From contig NC_092406.1 in assembly GCF_009017415.1 (NCBI RefSeq), positions 4,526,001 through 4,590,000 of the forward strand: 64,000 nucleotides of DNA. Reading direction: 5' to 3'. Numbering within the stretch: position 1 is the first letter of the stretch; the number at the start of each line of letters is the position of its first letter. Positions 25,609-37,560 of this stretch are shown in pieces. A model generated the notes under the pieces. It searched no databases. It worked only from the letters and a program-made list of their open reading frames with translations, and was not told the DNA's origin. The position numbers were made by a program, and so were the translations under genes. Origin of the DNA: Aspergillus flavus (Eukaryota > Ascomycota > Eurotiomycetes > Eurotiales > Aspergillaceae).

Positions 25609-25849
25609 GTACGCGTTTTCTACACGTTTATTTTTTTGAGGCTATTCAATCACTAGCTATACTATTAAAAATATCTAAACTATTAAAATATTAGGTGGAG
25701 TAGAAAGGTAGGGTCTTATTAGCTATATTAGCTATTAAAAAAAATTAAATTACTAATATTTATATAGTAGCTTGTACTTTTAATATACTCTATATAATAT
25801 TTTAAAAATATCTATTAGAATATATATTTTAAATAGATACATATATAAA

Positions 25850-26760
25850 TAGTTATAAAATAATTTCTAGTAAAAAGAAATTACTTAAAGAATACATTTT
25901 ATTATTAAATAAAATAGAGTATTTTTTTAGTTTATATATATATAAAAAATAGCTAATATTCTACTTTTAAAGTATATTATTATCTTTTTTTTTATTATTA
26001 TAAAAAAGAAATAAATATATAATTTTATTAAATATATATTTAAGCTTAAAGTCTATTTTATATATTACTATAATTATTAAATCTAATATACTAAAAAAAC
26101 CGTTTTTATTATAGCTAAAGAACTAGAAATAGATTACTACTATAGAAAATATTAATTTTAATAGATAGACTTTATTTTTTTATATTATTTTTAAAAATAA
26201 GATATATATAGAGATCTAGTATAAGAATAATAAGATTTTTTTTAATTAAAGAATTAAGATTAGTTCTAATAGCTAAATAAATAATAAGATTAATCTATAT
26301 TAGTTATAGAATTATTTTATATTTTATATTATTAATTAATCTATAGAAAAATATTATTTATTTATTCTAGATAGTTATAATAGTTATCTAATATTTTAAT
26401 TTAATTAGATTTATATAGAGAATAATATTATATTAATTAATATATTTATATATATTTTTTATAAATTTTAATTATTTAATATTACTAATTTTTTACTATT
26501 AAAAGACTTGTATAGAGATTTAATTAAATCTAAAATATATTATAAATTTAATTATATTAATAAATTTAATTTTTTAGAGATATATTTTTAGATCTATATA
26601 AAGATCTTTATTAATAGTAATATTTATAATATTTTTAAAACTACTAGTCTAGTTTCTTTAAGTTTTAAGTATATTTTTTTTAATTAATAGTTTAGTTTAA
26701 GATCTCTATATTTTTAAATAGTAGATCTAGTAGTTAAGATAGTTCAGCGTCTAAAATATC
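25850..26760 (+). pseudogene. Pogo-type transposase relic (DDE catalytic region)
   Basis: The best-preserved stretch is 26358-26520. It reads L-F-I-L-D-S-Y-N-S-Y-L, matching the second catalytic-Asp motif L-L-I-L-D-G-H-G-S-H of pogo/Fot transposases (Gly to Ser, His to Tyr). Then comes Y-I-E-N-N-I-I-L-I, matching C-x-E-N-N-I-I-P-I, and near 26490 L-L-L-K-D-L-Y matches the S-P-L-K-R-A-Y block. Asp at 26370-26372 is preserved. About 25 residues upstream fit the W-L-x-H-F/Y...T-x-x-R region. Stops are scattered, so it is inactive. The first catalytic Asp and the N-terminal DNA-binding domain are not securely readable. Confidence 0.82.
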
Positions 26761-27255
26761 TTATATAATTAAATAGTTAAAAAGATTAGAATTTATATTT
26801 AAAAAGCTACTTAAAAATTAATTTTATAATCTTAATTTATTTATTAAAATAAATTTAAATTAATTTTTATTAAAATAAATTTAAATTAATTAATTAAAGA
26901 TAATAAATAAATTATAAATAATATAATAATATTAAAATATTAATTAGAATAATATATATAAAAAATAGCTTAAAAAGTAAAAGCGCTTTATTAAATAGAT
27001 TATTTTTAATAAAAATATATTAATATCTAAAGCCTAAATTTTTATAGAGCGCTGAAATTAAATAAATAAAGCTATATAGATAGATAGATCTCTATTTACT
27101 AAATTAGTTTTTAAATATACTTTATTTAAATATTCTAGCTGTAGTATATAGAATTATAAATTTATATACTATTTAAATTAATAGAATTATTTATTTTTAT
27201 ATAGAAGTCTAAAGTTATAGTATTTTAACTATTTTAATATTTAATATAGCAGGCG

Positions 27256-27299
27256 CGTGGCCCGCTTACTTATATAGCCCATTTACTTATCGATTATAT
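27256..27299 (-). repeat. Right terminal inverted repeat of the pogo element
   Basis: Minus-strand reading ATATAATCGATAAGTAAATG and on to GCGGGCCA. It matches the left repeat with RIP-type substitutions. Confidence 0.85.
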
Positions 27300-27301
27300 T
27301 A

Positions 27302-29640
27302 ACTCTATTAATTATTATATTTTATTAGATTTTAAAAATTCTATCCACTAAATTAATCTCTATTAATAAATCTAGAAAATAGAATCTAATTAAATAATAT
27401 ACTAGATTTAAAATTTTATTGAATTATTTTATAAAGTTTTATATATTAGTATAAAACGTTCTATATATTAAAGCTCGAGATCTAGAAACTTTTAAGATTT
27501 AGAATCTTATATTGTTTTTAATTCTTTAGAATGACGTTCTAGTATTTTATTTTTTTTAGTTCTATAATAAAATAAATTATTTAAAAAATATAAAAATAAT
27601 AATATTATAATATTTCTTTTATAAAATACTTGAATAATTTAAAGATTATAGTAGATTAAATTAGTGAAATTAATTTAAAAATTCTAGATTTAAAATTACT
27701 ACTATAACTTTATAGAATTTATTTAATTTTAATGATATTAATTTAATTAATTGAAATAATTAGAATAGTTAAATAAAGTAAAATTCTAGAAATTCTATTT
27801 TTAGACAATAACTTTATCTCTATTTATTTAATTTAAATAAAAAAAGTTACTTATTAATTAGATATTTTATTACTAATAATTCTATTAGATCTAATAACTA
27901 GTTATCTAATCTAAAGATTATAAATTACTTAAATTAATCTATTTTAATCTTAGATTTAAAATTATTAATAATTTACCTATTAAAAGATTTTAAAAACTTA
28001 ATTTAAAATAATAAAGATTAATAATTTTAATTATTATTTTAATTAATTAAATTATCTATATCTAGAATCTTTATAGATTCTAATAATTTTAAATCTATTA
28101 ATATATTTATTATATTTAGAATATATTTTTTTATATTTTATTCTTCTAGAAATAATAATTTATCTAAATTTAATTTATCTAGCAATCTTAATTTACTTAA
28201 AGATCTTAAGATCTCTAGAAATCTTAAAAATCTAATTAATTTCTATAGATTTTATAAAAATTTAGAAATTAAAATAATTATTAATTTTGTAAAATAATTA
28301 ATTTAATAATATATATATTAAATTAATATTTACTAGATTTATTTAATCTAATTATTAAAATAACTAGATTAAATAAATTTAAATCTAGAATTTCAATTAA
28401 TTATTTAATAAAATATATAATTTTAAATATATAATAAATTTAATTTTTTTAAAAAAAGATTATATTTATAAAAAATATATTTTTAATAAATCTTATATAT
28501 ATAATTAAAATTTGAATAATTATACAGAAAATCTATATAATAAATTAAAATAAAATTTATTTAAATCTTTAAATGAAAAAAAATTAGATTTAATTTTAAA
28601 TTTAATAAAATAAAATTCTATTTTATATAATTTATTAAATAATAATGTAGATCTAGATTATAAAAATATAAATAATTAAAATAATAAAATTTACAATATA
28701 TAATTATTTATATTTTTTATTAAAAATTTTTTATATTAATAGTTTTAATTAATAATAAAAATTTTAATAAAATAGATTTTTATAAATTAAAATTTTTAGA
28801 ACTAGATTTAAAAAAATTTATATTAAAATTATTTAATAATTTAAATTTTAGATTTTAATAGATTTTTAAAAATTTTTTAATAAAAAAGATTAATTTAAAG
28901 CTATTTTTATATTTTTTTTATTAAAAATTAAAATAAATCTAAATAAAAGTTTTAATAAAGAATATTTTAAAATTAATTTATTTTAAAATTAATTAATTAA
29001 TTTAAAATATTTAAATTTAAATTTAAATTTAAATACTTATTAACTATAGGAAAGAAATATAAATAATTTATTTAAATAAATATATAGATCTTGATATTAA
29101 TTAAAAAATTAATTAAAATTATTTTAAAATTTTACTATTAAAATAAATATTTAAATATAAATATAAATCTAATAATTTTTTACTAAATTTTAAAATAAAA
29201 TACTATATTAAAAAAAAATTATAATCTTTTAATTAACTAAAAATTAAAGCTTTAATTTTAATTTTAATTACTATTTTTAATTTATAGATTATTTAATTAA
29301 ATATAATAAATATATTTTTAAATAAATTATATTAATAAAACTATTTATTATTTTTATTATTATAATTAAGAAATATTTAAGACTTCTTTATTAATAAAAA
29401 AATTAGGATTATTTAATTAATTTTGTAAAACTTAAATCTATATATTTATAAATATTAATAAAAAAATAAATTAGTTTTATATATATCTATTATATCTAGA
29501 TCTAATATTATAAAGATCTACTAAATTCTTTTATAAAATCTATTAAATTCTATTTTTAAATATATAATAGCTATAAATTATATAATTTTATATTTATATA
29601 AAAAACTAATATCTATTTATAGAATATTTAAATTTTAGTT
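27302..29640 (+). pseudogene. Copia F internal region (integrase to RT), heavily mutated
   Basis: Lies upstream of a clear Copia RNase H in the same orientation, so it should hold the integrase end, linker and RT of the same polyprotein. Ser/Leu/Asn-rich text at 27780-28260 would suit the low-complexity linker between integrase and RT. The Y-V-D-D motif was not found. Assignment is by position. Confidence 0.5.
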
Positions 29641-30180
29641 CTAATTATATAGATTTTAATTAATTAAATCTAGTTAAAATACTGAACTCTAATTTTCATT
29701 TTAGTTTTATTTTTTTATAGCTAATAATATTATCTTTATAGCTTATTTAAATAAAAAAGTTTTAAAAAATATATTTATAAATTATATAATAGCTTTATAG
29801 ATTAGTTAACTAACAAATTAAAATTAGTTATTTTATTAATTATTAAAACTAAATTACTAGCTTTAACTAGTACTAATAGATAATTTCTATAGTAAGAATA
29901 TTTATTGAAAGTTTTATAATTCTATTCTATTCAAAAGATTTATATAGAATATAATAATAAATAAATTATTTAATTATTTATAAACAATTATTCTGTATAT
30001 AGATTTAAATTAAAATATATTAATATTTAAAATTATTAGCTTAAATAGAAAATTATAGTTAAAAATGTTAAAATTATATAAAAACTAATCAATTAAATAG
30101 CTATAGATAATTTAACTAAAAATTTCTCTAGTTAAAAATACTAGATTTTTTGAATTATTTAAATATAAGTGATATATCTA
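29640..30180 (+). pseudogene. Copia F RNase H relic
   Basis: With stops read as Gln/Trp the plus strand gives a continuous match to fungal Copia RNase H. The N-K-x-x-x-V-x-x-S-T-x-E-A-E-L-L-A-L-S block appears as N-K-L-K-L-V...K-T-K-L-L-A-L-T-S-T (29812-29875). It is followed by Y-I-E-Y-N-N-K-Q-I-I-Q-L for I-x-C-D-N-x-Q-T-I-x-L, L-K-Y-I-N-I-Q-N-Y-Q-L for L-R-H-V-D-I-H-N-H-W-L near 30010-30045, and I-A-I-D-N-L-T-K-N for M-x-A-D-G-L-T-K-A near 30090-30120. Each difference fits a C-to-T or G-to-A change. It differs from the family D RNase H, so F is a separate lineage. Confidence 0.82.
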
Positions 30181-30442
30181 ATTAAATTACTTAGATTAAA
30201 GAGCTTTATTTGTAATTTATTTATTCTTTTAATTCCTAAAATTTAAATTAATTTTATTTTATTTTAATCCATTTAATTTATCTACTATATTAATTTCTAT
30301 ATTTAATTAATTTTAAAATAAATTTTCTATTTATTTTAAGCTATTTTTATATTAACTTTTCTATATAATTAATATATTAATATATATATAGATTTAATAT
30401 CTATTTTACTTTTAATAATAGATATTTAAATCTAGAGAGATA

Positions 30443-31007
30443 TATTAAAAGACTATTTTTTAAAAACAAAAACTAGAGGACTATCTATTTAGAACTAGAT
30501 AAAAACCTTATTTTAACTATAGTTAATTAAAAATTAAAATACTAAATAAATAAAGACTAAATAAATTAATAACTATTAATTGAAAATCCTAATTTTCTTT
30601 CTAATTAGAAAATATTAAATAATTTCTTAATATAGTAGTTTTAAGTAAGCCCTAATTTAATATAAAAACCTGCTAGGATTTCTATTAAATTAAATTAATT
30701 TTTTTAAATAGAGTATTAATTAACTATTTGATTACTGGGTATTTATTTATTTTTTTAATCTTTTCTATTTATATCTAATCTAGAGCTTTAACTATTTTAG
30801 TTCTAGTTATCTATTTTTTTATTTAATCTAGAGTTTAGATTAACTAAGCTCTAGTTGTCTATCTACTTCCCTAATTTAGAGTTATTATTTAATTAACTCT
30901 AGCTTTCTTGTATAATCTAGTTATTTAATTTATTTAATTTATTTAGCTTTTCTATTTATTCTAGCTAGCTCTAAGACTATTCTGCTTTAGAATTAAAGCA
31001 GCTAAGA
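30443..31007 (+). repeat. 3' LTR of Copia F
   Basis: 565 bp following a purine-rich patch (gagagata at about 30434-30441). It starts tattaaaaga and ends gctaaga before the duplication ataat (31008-31012). It carries three imperfect ~48-bp units (about 30770-30905) and is less mutated than the F coding part (it keeps ctgggta, ctgctagg, aagccct). Its partner is 22304-22950, in the opposite orientation. Confidence 0.72.
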
Positions 31008-31349
31008 ATAATAAATTTTAATTTTAAAAAATTATAAAGTCTATAGACTTATTAATAAAGAAAGCTATTTTTATTTATATAGATAGTAATAAAACTATTA
31101 TTATACTATTATTTACTAGTTATATATATATATTTAAATAAATTAATATATAGTATTTATGGACTCGTGATTTCTATGAAAAAAATAATTATAATTAATT
31201 ATATTAATAAAAAGAATAATTTAATAAATAGCTTTACTAAACTACTAGTTAATAATATATTTATATACTTTATGAATCTTCTATATTTTATGGATATTAA
31301 TTATACAAAACTTTAATTAGATTTTATATTTTAGTTAGAATAGAGAAAG
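31008..31349 (+). pseudogene. Copia family D relic (D3, part 3): RNase H end
   Basis: Resumes family D exactly at the F target duplication. It reads K-A-I-F-I-Y-I-D-S-N-K-T-I-I (31060-31100) for the K-E-A-I-x-x-x-x-D-N-x-x-T-I block, then I-N-Y-I-N-K-K-N-N-L-I-N-S-F-T-K-L-L from about 31195 for V-x-Y-I-x-T-K-D-N-L-A-D-x-F-T-K-P-L. The polyprotein stop falls near 31313. The same block is readable in D1 (55940-56053) and on the minus strand in D2. A purine tract (agaatagagaaag) follows directly before the LTR. Confidence 0.8.
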
Positions 31350-31500
31350 TATTAATAGAGAATTTTATCTAGTAATTTTAAATAGTTTAGAATATAGATT
31401 CTTCTACCCGCTAGATGGATTTTATAATATTTAATAAAAAAACTAGTTTAAGCTAAATAATTACTAATTGAAAGGTTTAGTATAAATTTGATTCTATTTA
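31350..31500 (+). repeat. 3' LTR of Copia D3
   Basis: Starts tattaatagagaatt after the purine tract. It matches the D1 LTRs (52197, 56096) and the reverse of the D2 LTRs (48649-48815, 58566-58730) over about 110 bp. The last third is diverged, so the end is approximate. Confidence 0.7.
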
Positions 31501-33100
31501 GTATATAATATTAAAATATAAGTATAGATTTTGAATATTATATATTGTTTAATATTATTTGTTTATTTTATTATCTAGTTAAAATTTTAAATTTAATATA
31601 TATTATGTTAAATTATATATTTTATTTATTATTATAATATCTTTTACTATTGTTTTATAATAATATAAATTGATATTAAAATTTATATATATAGTTATTT
31701 ATGTATTTTAATAATTATCTATTTATATATAAATTCTATATTTACTAGATTTTTATTTATAATAGTAATTTTAATATATATATATCTATAGATTAGTTAT
31801 TTTTAGTAATAGTATTTTATAAATATATAGATTATAATCAAATAGTTTAGGTTAGATTAGATCATCTATTATCAAAATAAAATTTAGTTAGATTTATATA
31901 GTAAAATTATAAATATTTTAATTTATATAGATAGTAATATTTTTTATAAAAGTAATCTATATTATAAAGTAATTTTATTATTTAATTATATTAATAGTCC
32001 GCGGTATATATAATAACTATTCTAGAATATAATAGCTATTTATTAATTTTATAGTTTTTTAATCTTTTTTATTACATTTATAGTAAAGCTTTTATTAAAA
32101 TAAAATTATCTATAAATTTCTACTAAGGTAAAATTCTATAAATTAATTAATAATTTTATAAAAAATAGATATTTAGTTTATCTATTATTTATTTCTAGAG
32201 TATTAAATACTAAAACTATAATATATTTTATATATATTTAGCTTTATTTTTAATAAATTATAGTTATTTTTTATAAATTAATATTATTAATTAGATTATT
32301 TTTATAAAGTTTTTAAATTGAAATAAAAAACTAAAGTTTAGTAAAATTATTTAAAGTTATATAGTATATAATTTCTATAGTTTATTATATAATTTAATAG
32401 CTCTATATTATAGTTATTATTTTTAAATTAGTTGTATTTATTATTTAAAAAAATCCTTTTAAAATTTTATAGTTAAAACTATATTTTAGAAAAATAACTA
32501 TTTTTTTTATAAATAGTATTATTAACTATAGAAAAGTTTTTTAGAAAAGAATTATAAAATAGGATTGAAATTAAAATTAATAAATAATATTTAGATTATT
32601 TCTATAATTTATATTTTTATTTATAAATATATAATAAAATCAATTAATATTGGAGAAATTATTATATTAAATTTATAAAAGCTATATAGTATTTTCTATT
32701 ATATTTTATATATTAAGAATTTCTATGTATTTAGCTATTTATAGTTCATATATTTAATTAATAATCTATTAATTTTATATAGAATATCTTTATATAAAAA
32801 ATTATAAACTATTTAAATAAATATATAGATTTTTATAGTTTATTTTATATATAATAAATATATAATTTATAAATATTTACTATTTTATAAATATATTCAT
32901 ATATTATATTGAGTATAAGACTCTAATTAGATCTAGCGTCGACGTATATTTTTATTAAATAGTTAAATAGTTAAAATCTTTTTTTCAAAGAATTAATAAT
33001 TTCTAATTTATAAGAATTTAATAGATTATAAGTCTAGCTAATTTAAAAAAAATCTAAAAGATTATTTAATCTAATTAAAAAAAAATTTAGAATTTGATAT
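31501..33100. other. AT-rich sequence without recognised gene
   Basis: No motif or repeat boundary recognised. The CA/TG content is slightly higher than to the left. A small GC word (ctagcgtcgacgta) lies at about 32934-32947. Parts may belong to the 5' end of Copia G. Confidence 0.3.
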
Positions 33101-36100
33101 TAATAGTTTACATTTATTTAAGCTTTTTATTTACAGAAAAGAAAGCTTTTAAAAAAAAAGACTTATAATGTATATTAAGATAGTTAATAGTAGTTAAAGC
33201 TTTTAGAGAAATTTTATAAAAAAAAAGATTTAAAAATTTAAACTAACAAATACTATATAAAATCTTTTATTAAATATAGGAAAAAATATAAGAATATAAG
33301 ACTATTTTTTATTTAAATATTTACTAAATAAAATAGGTAGAGTTGTAGAATATTTAATAAATTAATTTAACTATAAAATATAGAGTTTTTATATTTAGAG
33401 TATATTATAATTATATAAATTTAATATATTAATTAATATTATAACTTTAAAATTTTTAATAATATTATTAATCTATATAAAATAGAAATAAATATGTTAA
33501 ATACTAAAATTATAATTAATGCTATAGATAGTAAAAAATATAGTTAAATAGCTATTAATTACTACTAATTTTATTATATATATAAAGAAAACTTATAAAA
33601 TAATAAAAGAAATTATTTTAAAATATAGATATACTTGTATATAAATTATATATATAAAGGTTTTTATTATAAAAAAAATGGTTTATATAATTATTCTATA
33701 ATTTATTTATAATTTCTATAATCTAGTAAAGCTTATAAATAATCTTTATTATATAATTATATTTTATTATACTATTCTAATTCTTTTATAAAAATTTAAA
33801 ATAGAATTTTTGAATAATATATATTAAAAATAAGTTTAAATTAAAAGTTATATAAAATATTTTAAAATATAACTTTTTTAAAATATATATATTTACTATA
33901 AAAAAAACTATTTTAATATAATTCATTAATAGCTATAATAAATAATACTAATTTAAATAATATATCTAAATTTAAAAATAAATTATTATTTAAAGATAAA
34001 AAAAATAAAAATAATAAGTAGAAAAAAAGAATATACTTTAAAATAGATTAGTTATAAAAATAAAATATTAATAAATTATAAAATTAAAAAATTAAAATAA
34101 TATATATATTTTTATTGTATAATTATATAGCTAGACTTTACATAATAAGATATAAATTATATAATATCTATATAATTTCTAGATATTAATTTAAATTTAA
34201 ATATACTATTTTTTAGTAGAATAATAATTAAAAACTTTAATATATTAATAATATTATAATAATTATTTAATATTAAGAATTTAAAATATATAACTCTAGA
34301 TTAAAAGAATTTAATAATATATTAAGATTTTTTTTATAAAGTTTACAGATATAATATATCTATAGAAAATATTATAGAAACTAAAAAAATAAACTCTATT
34401 AAAATATATTTAAATATAAAAAATAGTTAAATTATAATATTATATATTAAGATATATACTAATCTAAAATATATTTTAATTTTTTTTAGCTTAAAAAATT
34501 AAATAAAAATAAAAAATCTTTTAGAATAATCTAGATTATATATTTAAATCAATTGATAATATTATAAAAAGTTTTATTTGAAATATTTATAAAAGTCTTT
34601 GCTCTCTCTATATTTATATACCTAAAGTTTTTTTTATAAAAAAAGAAATTTTAAATATAAAAAAAATTATACTTATAATCATTAATATTATAATTTTATA
34701 TTATTATTATTTAAATTATATAGAAATATCGAGAATTATAGTTATAATAAAAATATAAAATATTAAATTAAAATCTAATAATAATATATAATATAAGATA
34801 TACTATAAAATTAAAATAAAATATTAAATATTCTAGATATTACAATTTATGCTATTAATTTTTTAAATCTTTTATATATAAATATATAGAAAATTAATTT
34901 AACTAGTTATAATAAATATAATTATTTTTTAATTATAATTAATAATATAATAGAATTAATATATACTATAATATTTTATAATAAAAGAAATCTTAGATAT
35001 TTTAGTTAAAATAAATCAAGAATATTATATAATATAATAGAGAAATGTATTATTTATTAGTATCTTAATAAATAAATAAAAAGGTTTAGTGAAAATATAT
35101 AAATTAAGTTAATATTTTTTTATATATTAAAATAAATAATAAAATTAAAAAAATTAATAATGTTTTTAATTAAATAGCGAGACTAATAATAATTAATTTT
35201 AATTTATTAAATTATTTTTAGTTCTATATAATTAATATAGTAGTGAAAATACTTAATTTATTTTATTAAAAAAAACTATATTAAATATAGCGATATAAAT
35301 ATTAATTTTATTATAATTTATTAAATAAAAAAATATTTTTAAATTTTATAAAAATTTATAATTATTTAATATATATTTATATATTATAAAAAATTATATA
35401 GTATTCGAAAATATAAAATTATATATATAGATTATATATTTTATCAGTTATAAAAAAGATAACAATTATATTTAGTAAGAATTATATATTTACTAATAAT
35501 AAACATTTACAGAAACTAGAAAAATTTATAATTATAATTTTAAAAAACTTTTTAAATAAAAACAGCAGATATATTAAATTATCTAAAGACTTTATAAAAC
35601 TTGATATATTTAAAAATTATTATAAATTAAATATATATAATTTTAAATTTTTAAAATAAAGAATTTATTAAGTATAATATAATTATCTTATAAATAAATA
35701 AAATAATTAAATTAATTAAAAATCTAAAATAATATATTTTGAAAAGTTTTATATAAAAATAAGATTCTAAAAAATTTTAAAATTATTAGTTTATTTAATT
35801 ACTCTTAATTTAATTTAAAAATTTCATTAAATTATAAAAAAAATATTTATATAGTTAAAAGATAAATTGATTTATAAAATATATTTTAGAAATTAAAAAA
35901 TTTAAAGTATAAAAAGTTTCTAAGCTATTATATAAAGAAATATTCCTTAAATCTTTTATTTAAAAATCTATACACTTAAAATCTTTAAAAATTATACTAA
36001 GATACTAGTATCTTTCTTTATAAAATATTAAAAGAATATAATATATATTTAAATTAAAAAGATTATAAAGCTTAACATATATAATATTATAGAGAAATTA

Positions 36101-37080
36101 AAAAATACATATATTTTATTAAATAAATAGATATTCAATTAAATAAATAGATATTCAATTAAATAAATAGATATTCAATGAAATAAATAGATATTCAATT
36201 AAATAAATAGATATTCAATTAAATAAATAGATATTTAATTTGAAAATACATTAAAAAAACTATATTATTAATTTTAAAATCTATTAAATAATATATAATA
36301 ATTTCTAACGCTTTAAATTAATTATAGATAGATTTATATTTCAATAGTAAAAAAACTTTTTAAACTATTTTTTACTATAATATCTATAAAAAATTAAAAT
36401 AAAAATAGTATAATATTATGTTTATTTATTCTTATATATTTATTAATTAATTTTATACAAAAATAATTAATTAAATATATTGGTTTAATTAAATCTTATA
36501 TAGCTTATAAAAAGTAATAAATCTATAGTATAAAATCTTTAAAAAGAATTAAAGAAAATAGATTTTAAATCTATTTAAAAAATTTTTATATTTTTGCATT
36601 AAATAATATAATATTAATAATATAATTATTATAATAAAAATATAAAAAAAGATTAACTAAATGAAAAAAATTCTAGAAAAAAATTTTTACATTAAAGAAA
36701 ATAGATAAATTAATTTATTTTTTAAAATATAATATGATTAAAAATTATAAAAAAAATTCTATATTATTTTTTAATCTATATATATTTAAAAAGTATTTAT
36801 TATAATAAAATAATCAATTATTTTCAATACTAGATTTCTATAAATCTAAATTATAAAAAAAAGAATACCAAGTTTTTTAATAATTTTTTAAATTATTAAT
36901 ATTTAGTTAAAAGATTTTATTAATTTATAATTAAATGTTAGTTTAATATTAAGAATATAGTATTTCTATTTGAATATTAAATAAATATCTTTATTAAAAT
37001 AAATAAAAAAATTATAATAAATATATTTGAATATTTAAAAATAATAAATTATTTAAAAATTAAACTAGATATAGATTATA
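33101..37080 (+). pseudogene. Probable upstream coding region of Copia G
   Basis: It precedes a recognisable RNase H in the same orientation. Gln/Lys/Asn-rich read-through text occurs throughout, but integrase or RT signatures could not be matched with certainty. The 6 x 20-bp minisatellite at 36121-36240 lies within it. Borders unknown and LTRs not found. Confidence 0.4.
36121..36240 (+). repeat. Minisatellite, six 20-bp units
   Basis: Unit aaataaatagatattcaatt, six head-to-tail copies without indels. Copy 3 ends in g instead of t, and copy 6 has t for the single c. Five of six units keep the CA dinucleotide, although the surrounding DNA has lost most CA to RIP, so the array expanded after the main RIP phase. 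Six perfect-length units in otherwise degraded DNA point to recent replication slippage or unequal exchange. Confidence 0.97.
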
Positions 37081-37084
37081 TATA

Positions 37085-37560
37085 TAGATTAAAAATCTAT
37101 ATTAATATAATATACTAAGATTATAAAGATAAAAAATTAATTAAAAATATTATTATAATATATATAAAAATTATTATTTTATAAATTTTATATAAATAAA
37201 TTTATATAGTGCTATTAAATATAATTATAAAGTTTTTTATATATAATATTATACTCAAAAAGTTTTTTTTATTAAAAAAGTATTTAAGATAGTACATTTA
37301 CCTATTAAATTAAAAACTATAGATAATAATAAATTAATTATTTTTATAAATAGTTAAACTAGTATAAAAATTATTTAATATAGTAATTATATATTAATTA
37401 TAAAATTATTTAGTAATTAATATTTTTTAATATATAATTTCTTATATACTAATAAAGTTTATTTAAGATTTATATCATTAAAAAATAATATAATAGATAT
37501 ATTAATTAAATCTTTAAATTATAAAGCCTTTATTACTATAAAAGAAAAAATAATATTATA
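37085..37560 (+). pseudogene. Copia G RNase H relic
   Basis: Reads I-Y-I-N-I-I-Y-Q-D-Y-K-D-K-K-L-I-K-N at about 37095-37150 for the Y-x-D-A-D-Y-A-G-D-x-D-x-R-K-S block, and ends with L-R-F-I-S-L-K-N-N-I-I-D-I-L-I-K-S-L-N-Y-K-A-F at about 37460-37535 for the x-x-x-T-K-D-N-I-A-D-I-L-T-K-P-L...F signature. Substitutions are of RIP type. The sequence differs from the RNase H of F and D, so this is a third Copia lineage. Confidence 0.75.

Larger units (their letters stand above)
25565..27299 (+). mobile_element. Pogo/Fot-like Tc1-mariner DNA transposon relic
   Basis: 1735 bp, the usual size for fungal pogo-type elements. It is bounded by TA and by about 44-bp terminal inverted repeats (25565-25608 and 27256-27299) starting ATGTAATCGG. 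The right repeat differs from the left mainly by C-to-T and G-to-A changes. A transposase relic is readable on the plus strand in the central part. The left end is GC-rich and little mutated compared with its surroundings. Confidence 0.9.

Noticed and set aside
22304..31007. The ~550-bp inverted repeat pair as terminal inverted repeats of an 8.7-kb DNA transposon
   Set aside because: One copy is followed by a primer-binding site, the other preceded by a Copia RNase H end and purine tract, and the flanking pentamers fit LTR insertion into the same D3 site. LTRs separated by an inversion explain more.
36121..36240. CRISPR-like array
   Set aside because: The repeats are directly adjacent with no spacers, and the setting is eukaryotic.
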